Below, in pieces: positions 9,037-17,528 of a stretch of 64,000 nucleotides of DNA. Every line of letters begins with the position of its first letter. Position 1 is the stretch's first letter. The stretch covers positions 154,027 to 218,026 of the forward strand of contig NZ_BAEG01000083.1 of NCBI RefSeq assembly GCF_000238915.1. Reading direction: 5' to 3'. This DNA is from Arthrobacter globiformis NBRC 12137. GTDB lineage: Bacteria; Actinomycetota; Actinomycetes; Actinomycetales; Micrococcaceae. The notes beneath the pieces are model-generated. The model saw only the letters and a list, made by a program, of their open reading frames with translations, made no database searches and was not told where the DNA came from. The translations under genes were made by a program, and so were the position numbers.

Positions 9037-10046
9037 AGGGCCGCTCCTTCGGGGATGGGGGTGCCGGGAACAGCACCGGGAACAAGCCGTCCGCGCTCGG
9101 CGAGCAGGGAGGTGACCTCGGCCGGGGTGGGCATGGCATCCGCGCAGGACAGCCGGGAGGCAACAATGGCCCCGGCAGCGTTCGCGTAGTCCAGGACCTG
9201 GGCCAGCGGCCAGCCGGAGAGCAGGCCATGCACGAAGGCTCCGCCAAAGGAGTCGCCGGCACCCAGACCGTTGACGGTCTCCACCGGGACGGGGGCGGAG
9301 ACCACGCGCTCGGTGCGGGTCTTGGCCATCACGCCTTCCGGGCCGAGCTTGACGACGGCGATTTCCACGCCGGCGTCCAGCAGGCGGTCCGCCTGTTCAT
9401 CCGGGGTGCCCGGGCCAACGGCCACGGAGCATTCCTGGTCGTTGCCGATCGCGACAGTGACGTGCGGCAGGATGCGGGCCACCTGCTCCCGGGCTTCCTC
9501 TTCGGAGGCCCAGAACATGGGCCGGTAGTCGAGGTCCAGGACGGTGTACTGGCCTTCCGCCAGGCCGGTGCGGGGCCGTGCTTCGTGGGCCTTGATGTGT
9601 GCCTCGCGGCTCGGCTCCTGGCACAGGCCGGTGACCGTGGACCAGAAGATCCCGGCGTTGCGGATGGCGTCCGTGTCGAGGTCGTCGGCCTTGATCTGCA
9701 GGTCAGGCGCCGTCGGGAAACGGCCGTAGAAGTAGAGCGGGAAATCATGCGGCGGCTGGATGGCGCAGAACGTGGCGGGCGTCTGGAGCCCCGGGACCGG
9801 GCTGACGAAGGAGTCGTCGACGCCGAACTTCTCCAGTTCGCGGTGCAGGTACTGCCCGAACGGGTCATCGCCGGTACGGGTGATGACGCCGGTCCGGCGG
9901 CCATGGCGGGCGGCGGCAACAGCAACGTTCGATGGCGAGCCGCCGAGGTACTTGCCGAAGGACGTGACATCCTCCAGCCCCACCCCGATGTCATTCGGGT
10001 AGATATCAACGCTGATTCGCCCGATCGTGAGCAGTTCGTGGGTCAC
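9033..10046 (-). CDS. iolC: 5-dehydro-2-deoxygluconokinase
   Basis: A 337-residue PfkB-family sugar kinase that phosphorylates 2-deoxy-5-keto-gluconate. The N-terminal GRISVDIYPND is characteristic of IolC, GGSPSNVAVAAARHG (near residue 35) is the first PfkB signature, and GAGDS at 262-266 holds the catalytic base. It is the first gene of the inositol operon. The start is preceded by GAAAGGT on the minus strand, and operator-like motifs lie about 115-145 bases upstream. Overlap with the next gene implies translational coupling. Confidence 0.92.
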   Translation of the reverse strand: MTHELLTIGRISVDIYPNDIGVGLEDVTSFGKYLGGSPSNVAVAAARHGRRTGVITRTGDDPFGQYLHRELEKFGVDDSFVSPVPGLQTPATFCAIQPPHDFPLYFYGRFPTAPDLQIKADDLDTDAIRNAGIFWSTVTGLCQEPSREAHIKAHEARPRTGLAEGQYTVLDLDYRPMFWASEEEAREQVARILPHVTVAIGNDQECSVAVGPGTPDEQADRLLDAGVEIAVVKLGPEGVMAKTRTERVVSAPVPVETVNGLGAGDSFGGAFVHGLLSGWPLAQVLDYANAAGAIVASRLSCADAMPTPAEVTSLLAERGRLVPGAVPGTPIPEGAAL

Positions 10047-10159
10047 GGTGATCGTGGACCTTTCTTTTGGATCTCAACCTCTAAGCAGCCGAACGGCCAA
10101 GGCTCCGGCGTTCCGCGGCCCCGTGAGCGGGACCACATGAACTACTGTGCCCTAGAATT

Positions 10160-10191
10160 TATGTCCTGTCAAAGGTTTGTACTGACATACT
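10160..10191 (-). promoter_or_regulatory. Paired IolR-like operators upstream of iolC
   Basis: Two decamers, TGTCCTGTCA (10162-10171) and TGTACTGACA (10179-10188), each match 9 of 10 positions of KGWCHTRACA, the IolR motif as I recall it from Corynebacterium. Together they form an imperfect dyad: TATGTC (10160-10165) and GACATA (10184-10189) flank CAAAGGTTTG. The segment 10175-10191 is 16/17 identical to 10691-10707 upstream of the tautomerase gene. The regulator gene is not in the window. Confidence 0.6.
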
Positions 10192-10232
10192 TACAACAAG
10201 CAGAACTCGGCCCAAAACCGCGCGTTGCGGAG

Positions 10233-10252
10233 CTGCCGACACGGGTCGGCAG
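10233..10252 (-). terminator. Short hairpin after the tautomerase gene
   Basis: CTGCCGAC (10233-10240) pairs with GTCGGCAG (10245-10252) around a four-base loop, beginning 17 bases past the tautomerase stop. On the transcript it is followed at a distance by GGTTTTGGG, so it is at best a weak terminator. Confidence 0.4.
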
Positions 10253-10269
10253 GGGTGCTATTTCCGCAT

Positions 10270-10674
10270 TTATTTCTTCGGCACGGCGAGCTCGCCGGTA
10301 ACGTACTGGGCGCGGCCGAACCCGAAGGACCAGTCCCCCGCCGTGTTCTCGACGTATCCGATGAAAACGTCCTCGCCGGCGACCCCCAGCCCCGCCAGCT
10401 TCGCCGCCACTGCCGCAAAGAGGCTCTGCTTCGCCTCCTGGCTGCGCCCGCCCTGGGTGAAGATCTGGATCATGATGACGTCGCGGGTGCGCTCAAATCC
10501 GAGGCCCGCATCCTGCGCCACAATCTGGCCCGGCGCATGTTCGGTGACAATGTGGAAGTAGTCGCGTTCCGGGATGCCGTACTCGGCCAGGATGGCATCA
10601 TGGATGCCTTGGCTGAGGCGGTTGAGTTCGTCCTGGCTGCGCCCAGAGTGGATGTCTATTCGTACGAGCGGCAT
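10270..10674 (-). CDS. Tautomerase-superfamily protein, fused two-unit type
   Basis: A 134-residue protein that starts Met-Pro-Leu-Val, so removal of Met exposes the catalytic N-terminal proline of the 4-oxalocrotonate tautomerase superfamily. Two beta-alpha-beta units are visible (residues 2-62 and about 63-134), the longer form of the family. The start at 10674 is fixed by AAAGGAGGG five to seven bases upstream and by the need for proline at position 2. An in-frame ATG at 10704 would hide the proline. The shared operator motif suggests co-control with the inositol operon. The substrate is unknown. Confidence 0.8.
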   Translation of the reverse strand: MPLVRIDIHSGRSQDELNRLSQGIHDAILAEYGIPERDYFHIVTEHAPGQIVAQDAGLGFERTRDVIMIQIFTQGGRSQEAKQSLFAAVAAKLAGLGVAGEDVFIGYVENTAGDWSFGFGRAQYVTGELAVPKK

Positions 10675-10682
10675 ATGCCCTC

Positions 10683-10714
10683 CTTTGATAGTTTGTCCTG
10701 ACATACTATCAAAG
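10683..10714 (-). promoter_or_regulatory. Operator upstream of the tautomerase gene
   Basis: CTTTGATAGT (10683-10692) and ACTATCAAAG (10705-10714) are perfect ten-base inverted arms around TTGTCCTGACAT. The centre contains TGTCCTGACA (10695-10704), a 10/10 match to the remembered IolR motif KGWCHTRACA. It lies only nine bases upstream of the chosen start codon, so a bound protein could block transcription or the ribosome-binding region. Confidence 0.6.
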
Positions 10715-10747
10715 CGCCGGCGGCGCGCAAGGTTTTCGTGTTCGTCC

Positions 10748-10815
10748 GCCCAAGTAGGTAGCAGCAGATGGCGTTCTGGGCGCTCAAAACGCCATCTGCT
10801 GCTACCTACTTGGGC
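10748..10815. repeat. Long near-perfect palindrome (28-base arms)
   Basis: Arms 10748-10775 and 10788-10815 are perfect 28-base reverse complements containing AAGTAGGTAGCAGCAGATGG. The 12-base centre, CTGGGCGCTCAA, is itself almost palindromic, so the element can extrude as one 68-base cruciform. It lies between genes on the same strand. It resembles a dispersed intergenic palindrome rather than a simple terminator; only this copy is visible here. Confidence 0.8.
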
Positions 10816-10834
10816 GCGGGCCCGGCTTAAACGG

Positions 10835-10883
10835 CCGACGGCGGCCGGTGACCTTCAGGGTGAAGGTCACCGGCCGCCGTCGG
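10835..10883 (-). terminator. Strong hairpin after the SRPBCC gene
   Basis: Arms 10835-10857 and 10861-10883 are perfect 23-base reverse complements with a three-base loop. The hairpin begins 24 bases past the stop codon of the SRPBCC gene. No long T-run follows (only GTTTAAG), so it may act as a non-canonical terminator, as often in GC-rich actinobacteria. Confidence 0.7.
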
Positions 10884-10906
10884 ACGATGTGGTTGCGGTG
10901 CAGGCC

Positions 10907-11380
10907 CTACCTGGCCAGCACCTCCTCGAGCCGCTCGTAGCCGTCGCTCAGGCCGCTTTCCATGCCTGATTGGGCCATGCCGTCGCGGGCCTCCATGGTG
11001 GGATAGACCGAGTGGCCGCGGAGCCTGCATCGGCCGCCGCCGAGATCCTCAAAGTTCATGAATTCGATGCTGACGATGTCCGGGTAGCCGCTGAACTCAA
11101 AAGTCTGGATGGCAAACTCGTTTTCCCGGACAGTGTGGAAGATGCCGCTGAACGCGTAGGACACGCCATCGGGGCCAGTGTGGTCGTACAGGTAGCTGCC
11201 GCCGCTGCGGAAGTCATAGTGGTCGATGTCCACATTGGTCCCACGCGGCCCTAGCCACTGGGTGATCAGCTCCGGTTCTTTGTGGGCACGGAACACCTCG
11301 GCGACCGGGAAATCGAACTCACGCTCGAAATCGATGAACGGGACGCCGTCGGGAACGGTGAGTTTCAGCGCGTTGCTCAT
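10907..11380 (-). CDS. SRPBCC (AHSA1-like) domain protein
   Basis: A 157-residue START/Bet v1-like protein of the AHSA1 group. The characteristic start FEREFDFPVAEVFRAHKEPELITQWLGP spans roughly residues 18-45, and the family ends with an amphipathic helix (GMESGLSDGYERLEEVLAR). It overlaps the upstream ArsR regulator by four bases (ATGA at 11377-11380). ArsR/AHSA1 pairs are common in soil actinobacteria. The SRPBCC partner usually binds a small hydrophobic ligand, but its function is not known. It is probably repressed together with the regulator through the operator at 11778-11799. Confidence 0.85.
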   Translation of the reverse strand: MSNALKLTVPDGVPFIDFEREFDFPVAEVFRAHKEPELITQWLGPRGTNVDIDHYDFRSGGSYLYDHTGPDGVSYAFSGIFHTVRENEFAIQTFEFSGYPDIVSIEFMNFEDLGGGRCRLRGHSVYPTMEARDGMAQSGMESGLSDGYERLEEVLAR

Positions 11381-11742
11381 TGTCTGTCCTTTTGACTACT
11401 GCCGCATGGGGCGGTGTTGGTGCGGAGTACGGCATCGAGACTGCGGAACTGCGCCTCGCGGACCAGCCGGTACTGGTCGATCCACGCGGTAAGTGCTTCG
11501 AGCCGTGCGGGGTTCAGGTGCACGGGCCGGCGTTGCGCGTCACGGCTTCGCGTGACCAGCTGCGCCTGCTCGAGGACCTGGATGTGCTTCGAGACCGCCT
11601 GCTTGGAGATCGCGAAGGGCTCGGCCAGTTCATTGACGGTGGCAGGCCCCCGGCTAAGCCGGGAGATAAGCTGGCGGCGCACCGGATCCGACAGGGCCAG
11701 GAAGGCCGCATCCAGTAGGTCGTCGTCATTGCTCATGTCCAC
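11377..11742 (-). CDS. ArsR-family winged-helix repressor
   Basis: A 121-residue regulator. The HTH is visible as TVNELAEPFAISKQAVSKHIQVLEQAQLV (about residues 35-64), followed by a wing with RRPVHLNPARL. No CxC metal site is present, so it does not look like a metal sensor; this subgroup pairs with AHSA1 proteins. A second possible start (MSNDDD) lies at 11736. A palindrome 36 bases upstream suggests autorepression. Confidence 0.88.
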   Translation of the reverse strand: MDMSNDDDLLDAAFLALSDPVRRQLISRLSRGPATVNELAEPFAISKQAVSKHIQVLEQAQLVTRSRDAQRRPVHLNPARLEALTAWIDQYRLVREAQFRSLDAVLRTNTAPCGSSQKDRQ

Positions 11743-11777
11743 TGTCCTTGCCCTGGCTCTATAATCAACCTAATTGT

Positions 11778-11799
11778 TTATCAACCATCTGGTTGATAA
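11778..11799 (-). promoter_or_regulatory. Palindromic operator upstream of the ArsR gene
   Basis: TTATCAACCA (11778-11787) and TGGTTGATAA (11790-11799) are perfect inverted arms with a two-base centre. A further partial half-site, ATCAACCTAA, lies just before it (about 11764-11773). The AT-rich sequence, position and symmetry fit an ArsR operator overlapping the promoter of the ArsR/SRPBCC operon. Confidence 0.7.
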
Positions 11800-11844
11800 C
11801 AACCATAGACCTCGCCTCGCTGACAGACAAGGGTTAAACGAAGA

Positions 11845-11905
11845 AACGCGGGGTCACCCTGCGCCCAATCCGGGGGGTGGATTGGGCTGGGAGCGACCCC
11901 GCGTT
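11845..11905 (-). terminator. Terminator of the sucCD operon
   Basis: Outer arms AACGCGGGGTC (11845-11855) and GACCCCGCGTT (11895-11905) enclose a second hairpin GCCCAATCC (11863-11871) with GGATTGGGC (11879-11887). On the minus strand the structure is followed by TTTCTTCGTTT. It starts 15 bases past the sucD stop. Confidence 0.8.
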
Positions 11906-11919
11906 GCCTGAGGTGGTGC

Positions 11920-12822
11920 TTAGAGCGCTGCGTAGACTTCGCGCAGCAGCTTGGCGGTCTCGGACGGCGTCTTGCCGACCTTCACGCCTGCAGCCTCGAG
12001 GGCTTCCTTCTTCGCCTGGGCGGTACCGGCGGAACCGGAGACGATGGCGCCTGCGTGGCCCATGGTCTTGCCTTCCGGCGCGGTGAAGCCAGCCACGTAG
12101 CCGACAACCGGCTTGGTGACGTTGGCCTTGATGAAGTCGGCGGCACGTTCTTCGGCGTCGCCACCGATTTCGCCGATCATCACGATGGCCTTGGTCTCCG
12201 GGTCAGCCTCGAACGCAGCCAGGGCGTCAATGTGGGTGGTGCCAATGATGGGGTCACCGCCGATGCCGATGGCCGTGGAGAAGCCGAGGTCGCGCAGTTC
12301 GTACATCATCTGGTAGGTCAGCGTGCCGGACTTGGACACCAGGCCGATGGGGCCCTTGCCGGTGATGTTTGCCGGGGTGATGCCAACGAGGGCCTCGCCC
12401 GGGGTGATGATGCCGGGGCAGTTCGGTCCGATGATGCGCGTGACCTGGTTGCCGTCGGCGTCGACCTTGGACTGTGCCAGTGCCCAGAACTCGGCGGAGT
12501 CCTGAACCGGCACGCCTTCGGTGATGACGACGACCAGGCCGATGCCGGCCTCGATGGCTTCAACGACAGCGTTCTTGGTGAATGCCGGCGGGACGAAGAC
12601 GATGGAGACGTCGGCGCCGGTCTCTGCCATGGCTTCCTTGACGGTGCCGAAAACGGTGATCTCGTTTTCGCCGTGCAGGACGGTGGTGCCGGCCTTGCGG
12701 GCGTTAACGCCGCCCACAATGTTGGTGCCGGCCTTGAGCATGAGGGCGGTGTGCTTGGTGCCCTCGCCGCCCGTGATGCCCTGGACGATGACCTTGGAGT
12801 CCTTGTTCAGATAAATAGACAT
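11920..12822 (-). CDS. sucD: Succinyl-CoA synthetase alpha subunit
   Basis: A 300-residue subunit that carries the phosphohistidine and the CoA-binding domain of the TCA-cycle enzyme (succinyl-CoA + NDP + Pi = succinate + NTP + CoA). [10 protein letters not shown] near residue 16 is the CoA-binding loop, [12 protein letters not shown] near 127 is conserved, and the active histidine is at about 256 in [11 protein letters not shown]. The sequence ends with the usual [10 protein letters not shown]. It follows sucC with a 30-base gap. Confidence 0.97.
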   Translation of the reverse strand: MSIYLNKDSKVIVQGITGGEGTKHTALMLKAGTNIVGGVNARKAGTTVLHGENEITVFGTVKEAMAETGADVSIVFVPPAFTKNAVVEAIEAGIGLVVVITEGVPVQDSAEFWALAQSKVDADGNQVTRIIGPNCPGIITPGEALVGITPANITGKGPIGLVSKSGTLTYQMMYELRDLGFSTAIGIGGDPIIGTTHIDALAAFEADPETKAIVMIGEIGGDAEERAADFIKANVTKPVVGYVAGFTAPEGKTMGHAGAIVSGSAGTAQAKKEALEAAGVKVGKTPSETAKLLREVYAAL

Positions 12823-12852
12823 GTTTTCTTTCCTAGATCTCGACAGGCTCGA

Positions 12853-14019
12853 TCAGCGGGCGTTGGCGAGCTCGGCGGCCTTGTCGGCGCCCTCGTCCAT
12901 GGTGGCGGCCAGGGTAACCAGCGGGTGGTTGGCCTCGGCGAGGATGCGGCGGCCCTCTTCGACGTTGTTGCCGTCGAGGCGGACAACCAGCGGCTTGTTG
13001 GCGGAGTGGCCCAGCTCGGCCAGCGCGCCCACGATGCCCTTGGCAACAGCGTCACAGGCGGTGATGCCGCCGAAGACGTTGACGAACACGGACTTGACCT
13101 GCTCGTCGCCCAGGATGACGTCCAGGCCTGCGGCCATGACCTCGGCGGAGGCTCCGCCGCCGATGTCCAGGAAGTTGGCGGGCTTGACGTTGCCGTGGTT
13201 CTCGCCGGCGTAGGCGACGACGTCCAGGGTGGACATGACGAGGCCAGCACCGTTACCGATGATGCCGACTTCACCGTCCAGCTTGACGTAGTTCAGGTCC
13301 TGCGCCTTGGCCTTGGCCTCCAGCGGATCTGCGGATTCCTTGTCCTCAAGCTGGGCGTGCTTGGGGTGGCGGAATTCGGCGTTCTCGTCGAGGGTGACCT
13401 TGCCGTCGAGGGCAACGATCTCGCCCGCACCGGTCTTGACCAGCGGGTTGACCTCCACGAGGGTGGCGTCTTCCTTCTTGAAGACGTCCCAGAGCTTCAG
13501 AATGACGCCGGCGACCTTGCCGCGCAGTTCTTCAGCGAAGCCGGCGGCTGCGACGATTTCATCAGCCTTGGCCTGGTCGATGCCCACGGCGGGGTCGATG
13601 GCTACCTTGGCCAGGGCCTCGGGCCGCTCAACGGCGAGCTGCTCGATCTCCATGCCGCCTTCTACCGAGCACATGGCCAGGTAGTTGCGGTTGGCCCGGT
13701 CCAGAAGGACGGAGAAGTAGTATTCCTCGGCGATGTCCGCACCCTGGGCGATCATCACCTTGTTGACGGTGTGGCCCTTGATGTCCATGCCCAGGATGTT
13801 GGTGGAGTGCTCAAGTGCCTCGTCGGCGGACTTGGCAACCTTGACGCCGCCGGCCTTGCCGCGGCCACCGACCTTAACCTGTGCCTTGACGACAGTTACG
13901 CCGCCGATCTTCTCGGCAGCTGCCTTTGCTTCTTCAGGGGTGTGCGCCACGATGCCGGCGAGCACGGGTACACCGTGCGCTTCGAACATATCGCGCGCCT
14001 GATATTCAAACAGGTCCAC
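12853..14019 (-). CDS. sucC: Succinyl-CoA synthetase beta subunit
   Basis: A 388-residue ATP-grasp subunit that provides nucleotide specificity. It begins [19 protein letters not shown], typical of Suc[17 protein letters not shown] (about 45-60) is the nucleotide-binding region, [19 protein letters not shown] (near 200) carries metal ligands, and the C-terminal domain contains [10 protein letters not shown] and [12 protein letters not shown]. It is first in the sucCD operon, with about 190 bases of upstream sequence holding the promoter region. Confidence 0.97.
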   Translation of the reverse strand: MDLFEYQARDMFEAHGVPVLAGIVAHTPEEAKAAAEKIGGVTVVKAQVKVGGRGKAGGVKVAKSADEALEHSTNILGMDIKGHTVNKVMIAQGADIAEEYYFSVLLDRANRNYLAMCSVEGGMEIEQLAVERPEALAKVAIDPAVGIDQAKADEIVAAAGFAEELRGKVAGVILKLWDVFKKEDATLVEVNPLVKTGAGEIVALDGKVTLDENAEFRHPKHAQLEDKESADPLEAKAKAQDLNYVKLDGEVGIIGNGAGLVMSTLDVVAYAGENHGNVKPANFLDIGGGASAEVMAAGLDVILGDEQVKSVFVNVFGGITACDAVAKGIVGALAELGHSANKPLVVRLDGNNVEEGRRILAEANHPLVTLAATMDEGADKAAELANAR

Positions 14020-14228
14020 GGTTTGTGTCCTTCTACGTCGAAGTAGTTTCTGTACAGCCGGACAACACCAAAGGTGCGGACCGGGCTGCGGAATTAAGGC
14101 GCCCTGCGGCAGGTCCGGAAACGAGCCACGCGGCGCAATGCTCCTGTGGGAACTCTAGTCCTTTGGAGGGACCGGCCCGTTCCAGACTACCTGTTCTGTG
14201 AGTAAGGACACTATTCTATGGACCGTAG

Positions 14229-14254
14229 AAAAACCCCGGGATTACGGGGTTTTT
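14229..14254 (-). terminator. Intrinsic terminator overlapping a stop codon
   Basis: AAAAACCCCG (14229-14238) and CGGGGTTTTT (14245-14254) form a ten-base stem with a six-base loop. The stem overlaps the last codons and the TAA stop (14242-14244) of the lipoprotein gene. Both strands carry a T-run, so it may also stop transcription in the other direction. Confidence 0.85.
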
Positions 14255-14982
14255 GAGGCCTTGGCGGGCGCCGTTTGGACGTTTTTGCCGTTCGCGGAGA
14301 TGAGTTCGTAATGATCCCGGCTGATAAAGAAGCCGACGCCGCCTGAGACGTTTCCGCAGGCCACTCCGGAGCGGTATGCGGAGCACCGCAGGCCGTTCCG
14401 TTCGAGGTTGCCGCCCTCGGGCAGAACGGGAAGCTTGGAGATGGGCCCGTTGCGCGTGCCCTTCGGCCCGTACTCGGCCTCCATCTGGGTGACGCCGGAC
14501 CGGCATTCACCGTACCCGGCCCGGCTTGGCGTCAGGAGGGCAGCACCGCCCAGATATCCGAGTCCGGTGCCCGAGCAGTCGTCACCGATGTCCGCTGGTG
14601 CCGGCGCGGGATACACGGCGAGCTCGCAGTGCGCCACGGGCACAGTCGCCAGTTTTTGGTTGTCGGAGTCGCTGAAGTTGTTGGTTTCGTAGGGCAGATT
14701 CAGATGGGGTCCGCGGGCCGAGGTGAGGGCGCACACCACGTTCCGGTCCGCGGTGACGAACGCCAGCACGTCTTCCCCTGCGGCGAACCCCGCCGGGTCT
14801 GTGAGCGGTGCCTGTTTGAGCTGTTCCAGGGAAGGCAGCGGCGGCGGAGGGGTGTACTCCGGATCCGCGACGGTTACCGAACAGCCGGCCAGGGTCATCG
14901 ACAACAGGGCAACCGGGACCAGGGCCATCGAGACCAGCAGGCCCCGGCCCGCAGCAACGCGAGCCAGGCGCCGCACCGCCAC
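14242..14982 (-). CDS. Hypothetical secreted lipoprotein
   Basis: A 246-residue protein with a signal peptide (basic residues 4-13, hydrophobic stretch about 14-32) ending in the lipobox LAGC, so it should be a lipoprotein on the outer face of the membrane. After a proline-rich linker (EYTPPPPLP) comes a domain with several cysteines (CAL, HCEL, DDCSG, ECRSG, RCSAY, ACGN) that could form disulfides. I do not recognise a characterised family. It lies two bases after the pcrA stop, so it may be co-transcribed with pcrA. Its terminator overlaps the stop codon. Confidence 0.8.
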   Translation of the reverse strand: MAVRRLARVAAGRGLLVSMALVPVALLSMTLAGCSVTVADPEYTPPPPLPSLEQLKQAPLTDPAGFAAGEDVLAFVTADRNVVCALTSARGPHLNLPYETNNFSDSDNQKLATVPVAHCELAVYPAPAPADIGDDCSGTGLGYLGGAALLTPSRAGYGECRSGVTQMEAEYGPKGTRNGPISKLPVLPEGGNLERNGLRCSAYRSGVACGNVSGGVGFFISRDHYELISANGKNVQTAPAKASKTP

Positions 14983-14984
14983 GC

Positions 14985-17528
14985 TCAGGCGTCGATCTTG
15001 GTCAGCGGCGCGTAACGGAGCAGCAGCCGCTTCTCGCCGACGTCGAACTTCACCTTCGCTACGGTCTTGTCCCCGGCGCCTTCGACGGCGAGCACAGTGC
15101 CGTTGCCGAAGCTGGTGTGGTTGACCTTGTCCCCCACGCTGACCGCAATGACTTCTTTCTGAGGCTGCACCCGGTTTTTCGCGACGGCGGCCGGGACGTC
15201 GGCGTTGAAGCCCGCGGAGGAATCAGTCCGGGTGCCGCGGGCCGATCCGGCGCCCCAGAAGGATCCGCTGTACCGGTTGGATCCGATGGCGGCGCCGCTC
15301 CCCCAGCCACCGGCCTGCCGGCTGGTGCCTTCGCGCTTCCATTCGACGAGTTCGGCGGGGATTTCCTCCAGGAACTGGCTGGCCGGGTTGTACTGGCTTT
15401 GCCCCCACATGTTGCGGACCTCGGAACGCGTGACGTACAGGCGCTTCCGGGCACGCGTCAGTCCCACATAGGCGAGCCGGCGCTCCTCCGCCAGTTCCTT
15501 GGGGTCCGTTGCGGAACGCTGGTGCGGGAAGAGCCCATGCTCCATGCCGGTCAGGAACACCACGGGGAATTCGAGGCCCTTGGCCGTGTGCAGCGTCATG
15601 AGCGTGACCACGCCCAGCCGCTTGGCTTCAGCCACCGCGGCGTCGATGTCCGCGCCGGGGGCGTCCGGGATCTGGTCGGCGTCGGCCACCAGGGACACCT
15701 GCTCGAGGAAGGCGCCCAGGGATCCTTCGGGATTGTCGCGCTCGTATTCACGGACGACGGCGACAAGCTCGGCGAGGTTCTCCACCCGGGACTCGTCCTG
15801 CGGATCATTGCTGGAGCGCAGCGTGGCGAGGTAGCCGGTCTGTTCCAGCACCGCCTCGAGCGCGGCCGCGGCGCCGGAACCTGCGGCGACCTCGGCGAGG
15901 TCGTCCAGAAGTTTCACGAAGCCGAGCACAGCGTTGACGGAGCGGGTGGCCATGCCGGGCGCCTGGTCGGCGCGGCGGGCCGCAGCCATGAAGGACGTGC
16001 GCTCCCGCTCGGCGAGGGCCGCCACGGCACCCTCGGCCCGGTCCCCGATCCCGCGCTTGGGTTCGTTGAGGACACGGCGGAGGTTGACGTCGTCGTCCGG
16101 GTTGACCAGCACGCGCAGGTACGCCAGGGCGTCCTTGATTTCCTTGCGTTCGTAGAACCTGGTGCCGCCCACCACTTTGTACGGCAGCCCGACGCGCACC
16201 AGGACGTCCTCGATGGAACGGGACTGGGCGTTGGTGCGGTAGAAGATGGCGACGTCGCCGGGGCGGAGGTTGTCCTCGTCCTGGAGCCGGTCGATTTCCT
16301 TGGCAATGAACTGGGCTTCGTCGTGCTCGTTCTCGCCCACGTAGCCGATGATCTTGTGGCCTTCGCCCTCGGCCGTCCACAGCCTCTTCTCGGGGCGGTT
16401 GGGGTTGCGGGAGATCACGGAGTTGGCCGCGCTCAGGATGTTCTGGGTGGAGCGGTAGTTCTGCTCCAGCTTGATGGTGCGGGCGGCGGGGTAGTCCTTC
16501 TCGAACTCCACGATGTTCCGGATGTCCGCGCCGCGGAACGCATAGATCGACTGGTCCGAGTCGCCGACGACGGTCAGTTCCGCCGCCCCCGTCCCCTCGC
16601 CGACGATTTCCCGGACCAGCGCATACTGCGCGTGGTTGGTGTCCTGGTATTCGTCCACCAGGACGTGCCGGAACCGGCGCCGGTAGGAATCCGCGAGTGC
16701 CGGGAACGCCCGGAACATGTAGACGGTCTGCGCGATCAGGTCATCGAAGTCCATGGCGTTGGCCTGGCGCAGCCGCTGGGTGTAGCCCTTGAAGACATCT
16801 GCCACGGCGCTTTCGAACGGGTCGCTGTGGTTGGCAGCGGACGCGAAGGAGTCGTCGTCGATCAGTTCGTTCTTGAGCGCGGAGATCTTGTGCTGGATGG
16901 CTTTGGGCGCGAACTTCTTGGGATCCAGGTCCAGGTTTTTGGCCACCAGCGTGATCAGCCGCAGGGAGTCGGCGGAGTCGTAGATGGAGAAGTTGGAGTT
17001 CAGGCCGACGTTGGCGGCCTCGCGCCGCAGGATCCGCACGCAGGACGAGTGGAACGTGGAGATCCACATGGCCTTGGCCCTGGCGCCCACGAGGGCCTCG
17101 ATGCGTTCACGCATTTCCGCGGCGGCCTTGTTGGTGAACGTGATGGCCAGGATCTCGCCGTGGTGCGCCCGCTTGGTGGCAATCAGGTAGGCGATCCGGT
17201 TACTGAGGACACGGGTCTTGCCGGAGCCTGCACCGGCCACGATCAGCAGCGCGCTGCCGGAGTGTTTGACCGCTTCCTCCTGCTGCGGGTTCAGGCCGGC
17301 AAGCAGCGCCCCGGCATCAGGGAGCTGGTGCCGGGCGTGCTCCTCTCCCGGGCTCCCGCCAGCCGGTCCGGCCGCGGGGCCAGCTGCCGGGCGGGGCGCG
17401 GATTCACCCGGGCCGCCGCCGAACGCGGGCGTCATCAGCCCTGTTTCGGGGCGCGACTTGGTGATGGCACCGGCGTGGGAACCAGCCTTGAACGGACCGT
17501 CAGCGTAGGGGTCAAACAACATATCCAT
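14985..17528 (-). CDS. pcrA: ATP-dependent DNA helicase PcrA/UvrD
   Basis: An 847-residue superfamily 1A 3'-5' helicase for repair and for clearing replication blocks. Motif I is AGAGSGKT, motif II DEYQDTN, motif III GDSDQSIYAFRGAD, motif IV includes LEQNYRST, and the C-terminal half has TLHTAKGLEFPVVFLTGMEHGLFPH. The C-terminus holds a Tudor-like segment (VGDKVNHTSFGNGTV), typical of PcrA. The N-terminal about 70 residues are Pro/Ala/Gly-rich and extend beyond the helicase core. I chose the ATG at 17528 over an upstream in-frame GTG at 17561; neither has a good ribosome-binding site. Confidence 0.95.
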   Translation of the reverse strand: MDMLFDPYADGPFKAGSHAGAITKSRPETGLMTPAFGGGPGESAPRPAAGPAAGPAGGSPGEEHARHQLPDAGALLAGLNPQQEEAVKHSGSALLIVAGAGSGKTRVLSNRIAYLIATKRAHHGEILAITFTNKAAAEMRERIEALVGARAKAMWISTFHSSCVRILRREAANVGLNSNFSIYDSADSLRLITLVAKNLDLDPKKFAPKAIQHKISALKNELIDDDSFASAANHSDPFESAVADVFKGYTQRLRQANAMDFDDLIAQTVYMFRAFPALADSYRRRFRHVLVDEYQDTNHAQYALVREIVGEGTGAAELTVVGDSDQSIYAFRGADIRNIVEFEKDYPAARTIKLEQNYRSTQNILSAANSVISRNPNRPEKRLWTAEGEGHKIIGYVGENEHDEAQFIAKEIDRLQDEDNLRPGDVAIFYRTNAQSRSIEDVLVRVGLPYKVVGGTRFYERKEIKDALAYLRVLVNPDDDVNLRRVLNEPKRGIGDRAEGAVAALAERERTSFMAAARRADQAPGMATRSVNAVLGFVKLLDDLAEVAAGSGAAAALEAVLEQTGYLATLRSSNDPQDESRVENLAELVAVVREYERDNPEGSLGAFLEQVSLVADADQIPDAPGADIDAAVAEAKRLGVVTLMTLHTAKGLEFPVVFLTGMEHGLFPHQRSATDPKELAEERRLAYVGLTRARKRLYVTRSEVRNMWGQSQYNPASQFLEEIPAELVEWKREGTSRQAGGWGSGAAIGSNRYSGSFWGAGSARGTRTDSSAGFNADVPAAVAKNRVQPQKEVIAVSVGDKVNHTSFGNGTVLAVEGAGDKTVAKVKFDVGEKRLLLRYAPLTKIDA

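Noticed and set aside
10675..10704. Upstream ATG of the tautomerase gene
   Set aside because: It would bury the catalytic proline, lacks a ribosome-binding site and lies within the operator; AAAGGAGGG points to 10674.
12835..12856. CTCGACAGGCTCGATC beside the sucC stop as a REP element
   Set aside because: Only a diverged half-site is present with no opposing arm; noted as possible relic only.
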